Both the position numbers and the translations under genes were made by a program. Source: Paracyclopina nana (lineage: Eukaryota; Arthropoda; Copepoda; Cyclopoida; Cyclopettidae). Taken from it: DNA of 64,000 nucleotides. The notes below the pieces were generated by a model. The model did no database searches, was not told the DNA's origin, and worked only from the letters and a program-made list of their open reading frames with translations. Position 1 is the first letter of the stretch, and every line of letters begins with the position of its first letter. This document shows, in pieces, positions 62,771 to 64,000 of this stretch. The DNA is taken from positions 14,322,001-14,386,000 of the forward strand of contig JAGUCH010000001.1 of the NCBI GenBank assembly GCA_019096065.1, given 5' to 3'.

Positions 62771-64000
62771 AATGTGAAATATAGAATTTGCAAATATGAC
62801 TAAAGTACATTGAGCATTTGTTGTCTTAACTGTGGAATAGTATATGAATTTTATCTTGCATCATATCAAAATAATTTTAAAAATAAGAAAATGTCTCAAT
62901 TTTCTCTCAATTAAGTCTCAATTTTTGATATTTATTTTTGACTTAACTGTAGATATAAAATGTGTCAATTTTCTCTCAATTAAGTCTCAATTTTCGATAT
63001 TTATTTTTGACTTAATTGAGTTTGTTCTTAAGAATTTTTAAATCTAACTTTGTAAACTGTTCAGAGATGGCTCTGCTTGCAATTCAATAATTTGTGAAAT
63101 TATTCTTATCAACAACTTTTAGTGGTTTTGAGATTTCAAAAATCCTCATTAATAGATGTTGTTTAGAGCAACATGAAAGGTGAGTAAGTAAGTATAATGA
63201 ACCTCAGTTTTTATACAAAAACTGAGATTTTTAGAATATTTCAATATTTTTTTACATGTACCACAATCAATTTAGTCCACTCTATTTTTTCCAAATCAGA
63301 ACTTTCTATATCTAAAGACTTACATATGAAATGGGTCATAAGAGTGGAGAGAGCCTTCAAATTTCAGGCTCACATAAAAATTCAAAACATTATGTAACAT
63401 AGTTGTTTTTTAGGATTTGATAGCATTGTATCTTGTTAATTTGTTGTGAATTAAAATATACATAAAAATTGTAAATTATAATCCCAATAGATTAGGAGAA
63501 AGTACAATTAGAAGGGATAAAATGGTTGCTTGGAGTAGATGAAATTACAGTTTTATTACAAAAATTGACAGATAATTGGGAGAAAATTGACTTACTATTT
63601 GACAAGGAGAAATAAAAAAAATAAAAAATACTGTACTTTAAGGCGGAAACCCAGAAAAAATCTACTATTAATCTACTTTGCAAATAACTTAAGTCATTAA
63701 TAACTTTTCCAATAAGTGAAATTTTAAAAAAATATATTGTAGCGCATGCATATAACAGCCCATAGATAACAATTAAAACGATAAAAAAGTCATACTACAA
63801 AATTGAAAAAGTCGGTGTCCTCCGATCGATTTATTTAATCAAAGCGTCACGGTAATCTCGGACTTTTCCCTAATAGAATAGTGAATTTTCTTTGGTAGTA
63901 AATCCCAATTTTATCTGGACCGATTTTCATTTTGTTTAGTGGGGAAGTGACACAAAGGAACCTGCGCTCTATCCAATTCAATCCACTGCGAATTTAAAAC
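62771..64000. other. AT-rich terminal region with a short tandem duplication
   Basis: Very AT-rich sequence with no gene. At about 62894-63020 a ~70-bp block (containing TCAATTTTCTCTCAATTAAG) occurs twice in tandem. No further repeat copy or RNA gene is recognised. Confidence 0.55.

Overview
This is a eukaryotic nuclear window, most probably from an arthropod and likely a crustacean. Genes are split by short GT-AG introns, many of them 50-150 nt long. The gene set is animal: a Qa-SNARE syntaxin, Doa10/MARCH6, cytochrome b5, Integrator subunit 5, Nanos, a membrane collagen and a BTB zinc-finger protein. The cysteine-rich secreted CUB protein is of a type I associate with crustaceans and other arthropods. 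The species cannot be fixed from sequence alone. Gene models were built by hand by joining exons at splice sites. In the fully modelled genes the exon lengths add up to whole codons.

The gene-rich part is 2.2-25.7 kb: syntaxin-7/12-like (+), CUB protein (-), a large C2H2 zinc-finger protein (-), MARCH6/Doa10 E3 ligase (+), cytochrome b5 (-), Integrator subunit 5 (+), nanos (-), and a small single-pass membrane protein (-). MARCH6/cytochrome b5 and IntS5/nanos are tail-to-tail pairs, while cytochrome b5 and IntS5 share a divergent promoter region of about 0.6 kb. MARCH6 and tail-anchored cytochrome b5 both act in or on the ER membrane, but no operon-like logic is implied.

The rest is sparser. 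After an 8 kb stretch with no convincing gene (25.7-33.8 kb) comes a type II transmembrane collagen (33.9-36.1 kb). From 36.6 to 43.7 kb lies a 7 kb repeat structure. G-rich 10-bp repeats lie at both ends in opposite orientation, bounded by an 8-bp inverted terminus. Inside them are arms of a ~179-bp tandem repeat, also in opposite orientation, so the whole resembles a foldback (FB-like) element. A BTB zinc-finger transcription factor (-) spans 49.3-56.1 kb, with a 3.9 kb intron that seems to hold an alternative GC-rich first exon.

The last 8 kb is AT-rich and gene-poor. It holds a ~965-bp terminal-inverted-repeat element, a palindromic MITE and a five-copy 171-bp tandem repeat. At least six inverted-repeat mobile elements are scattered through the window. 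The most notable points are the two interchangeable membrane-anchor exons of the syntaxin gene, the foldback/satellite composite with its five-monomer higher-order repeat, and the alternative 5' ends of the BTB gene.
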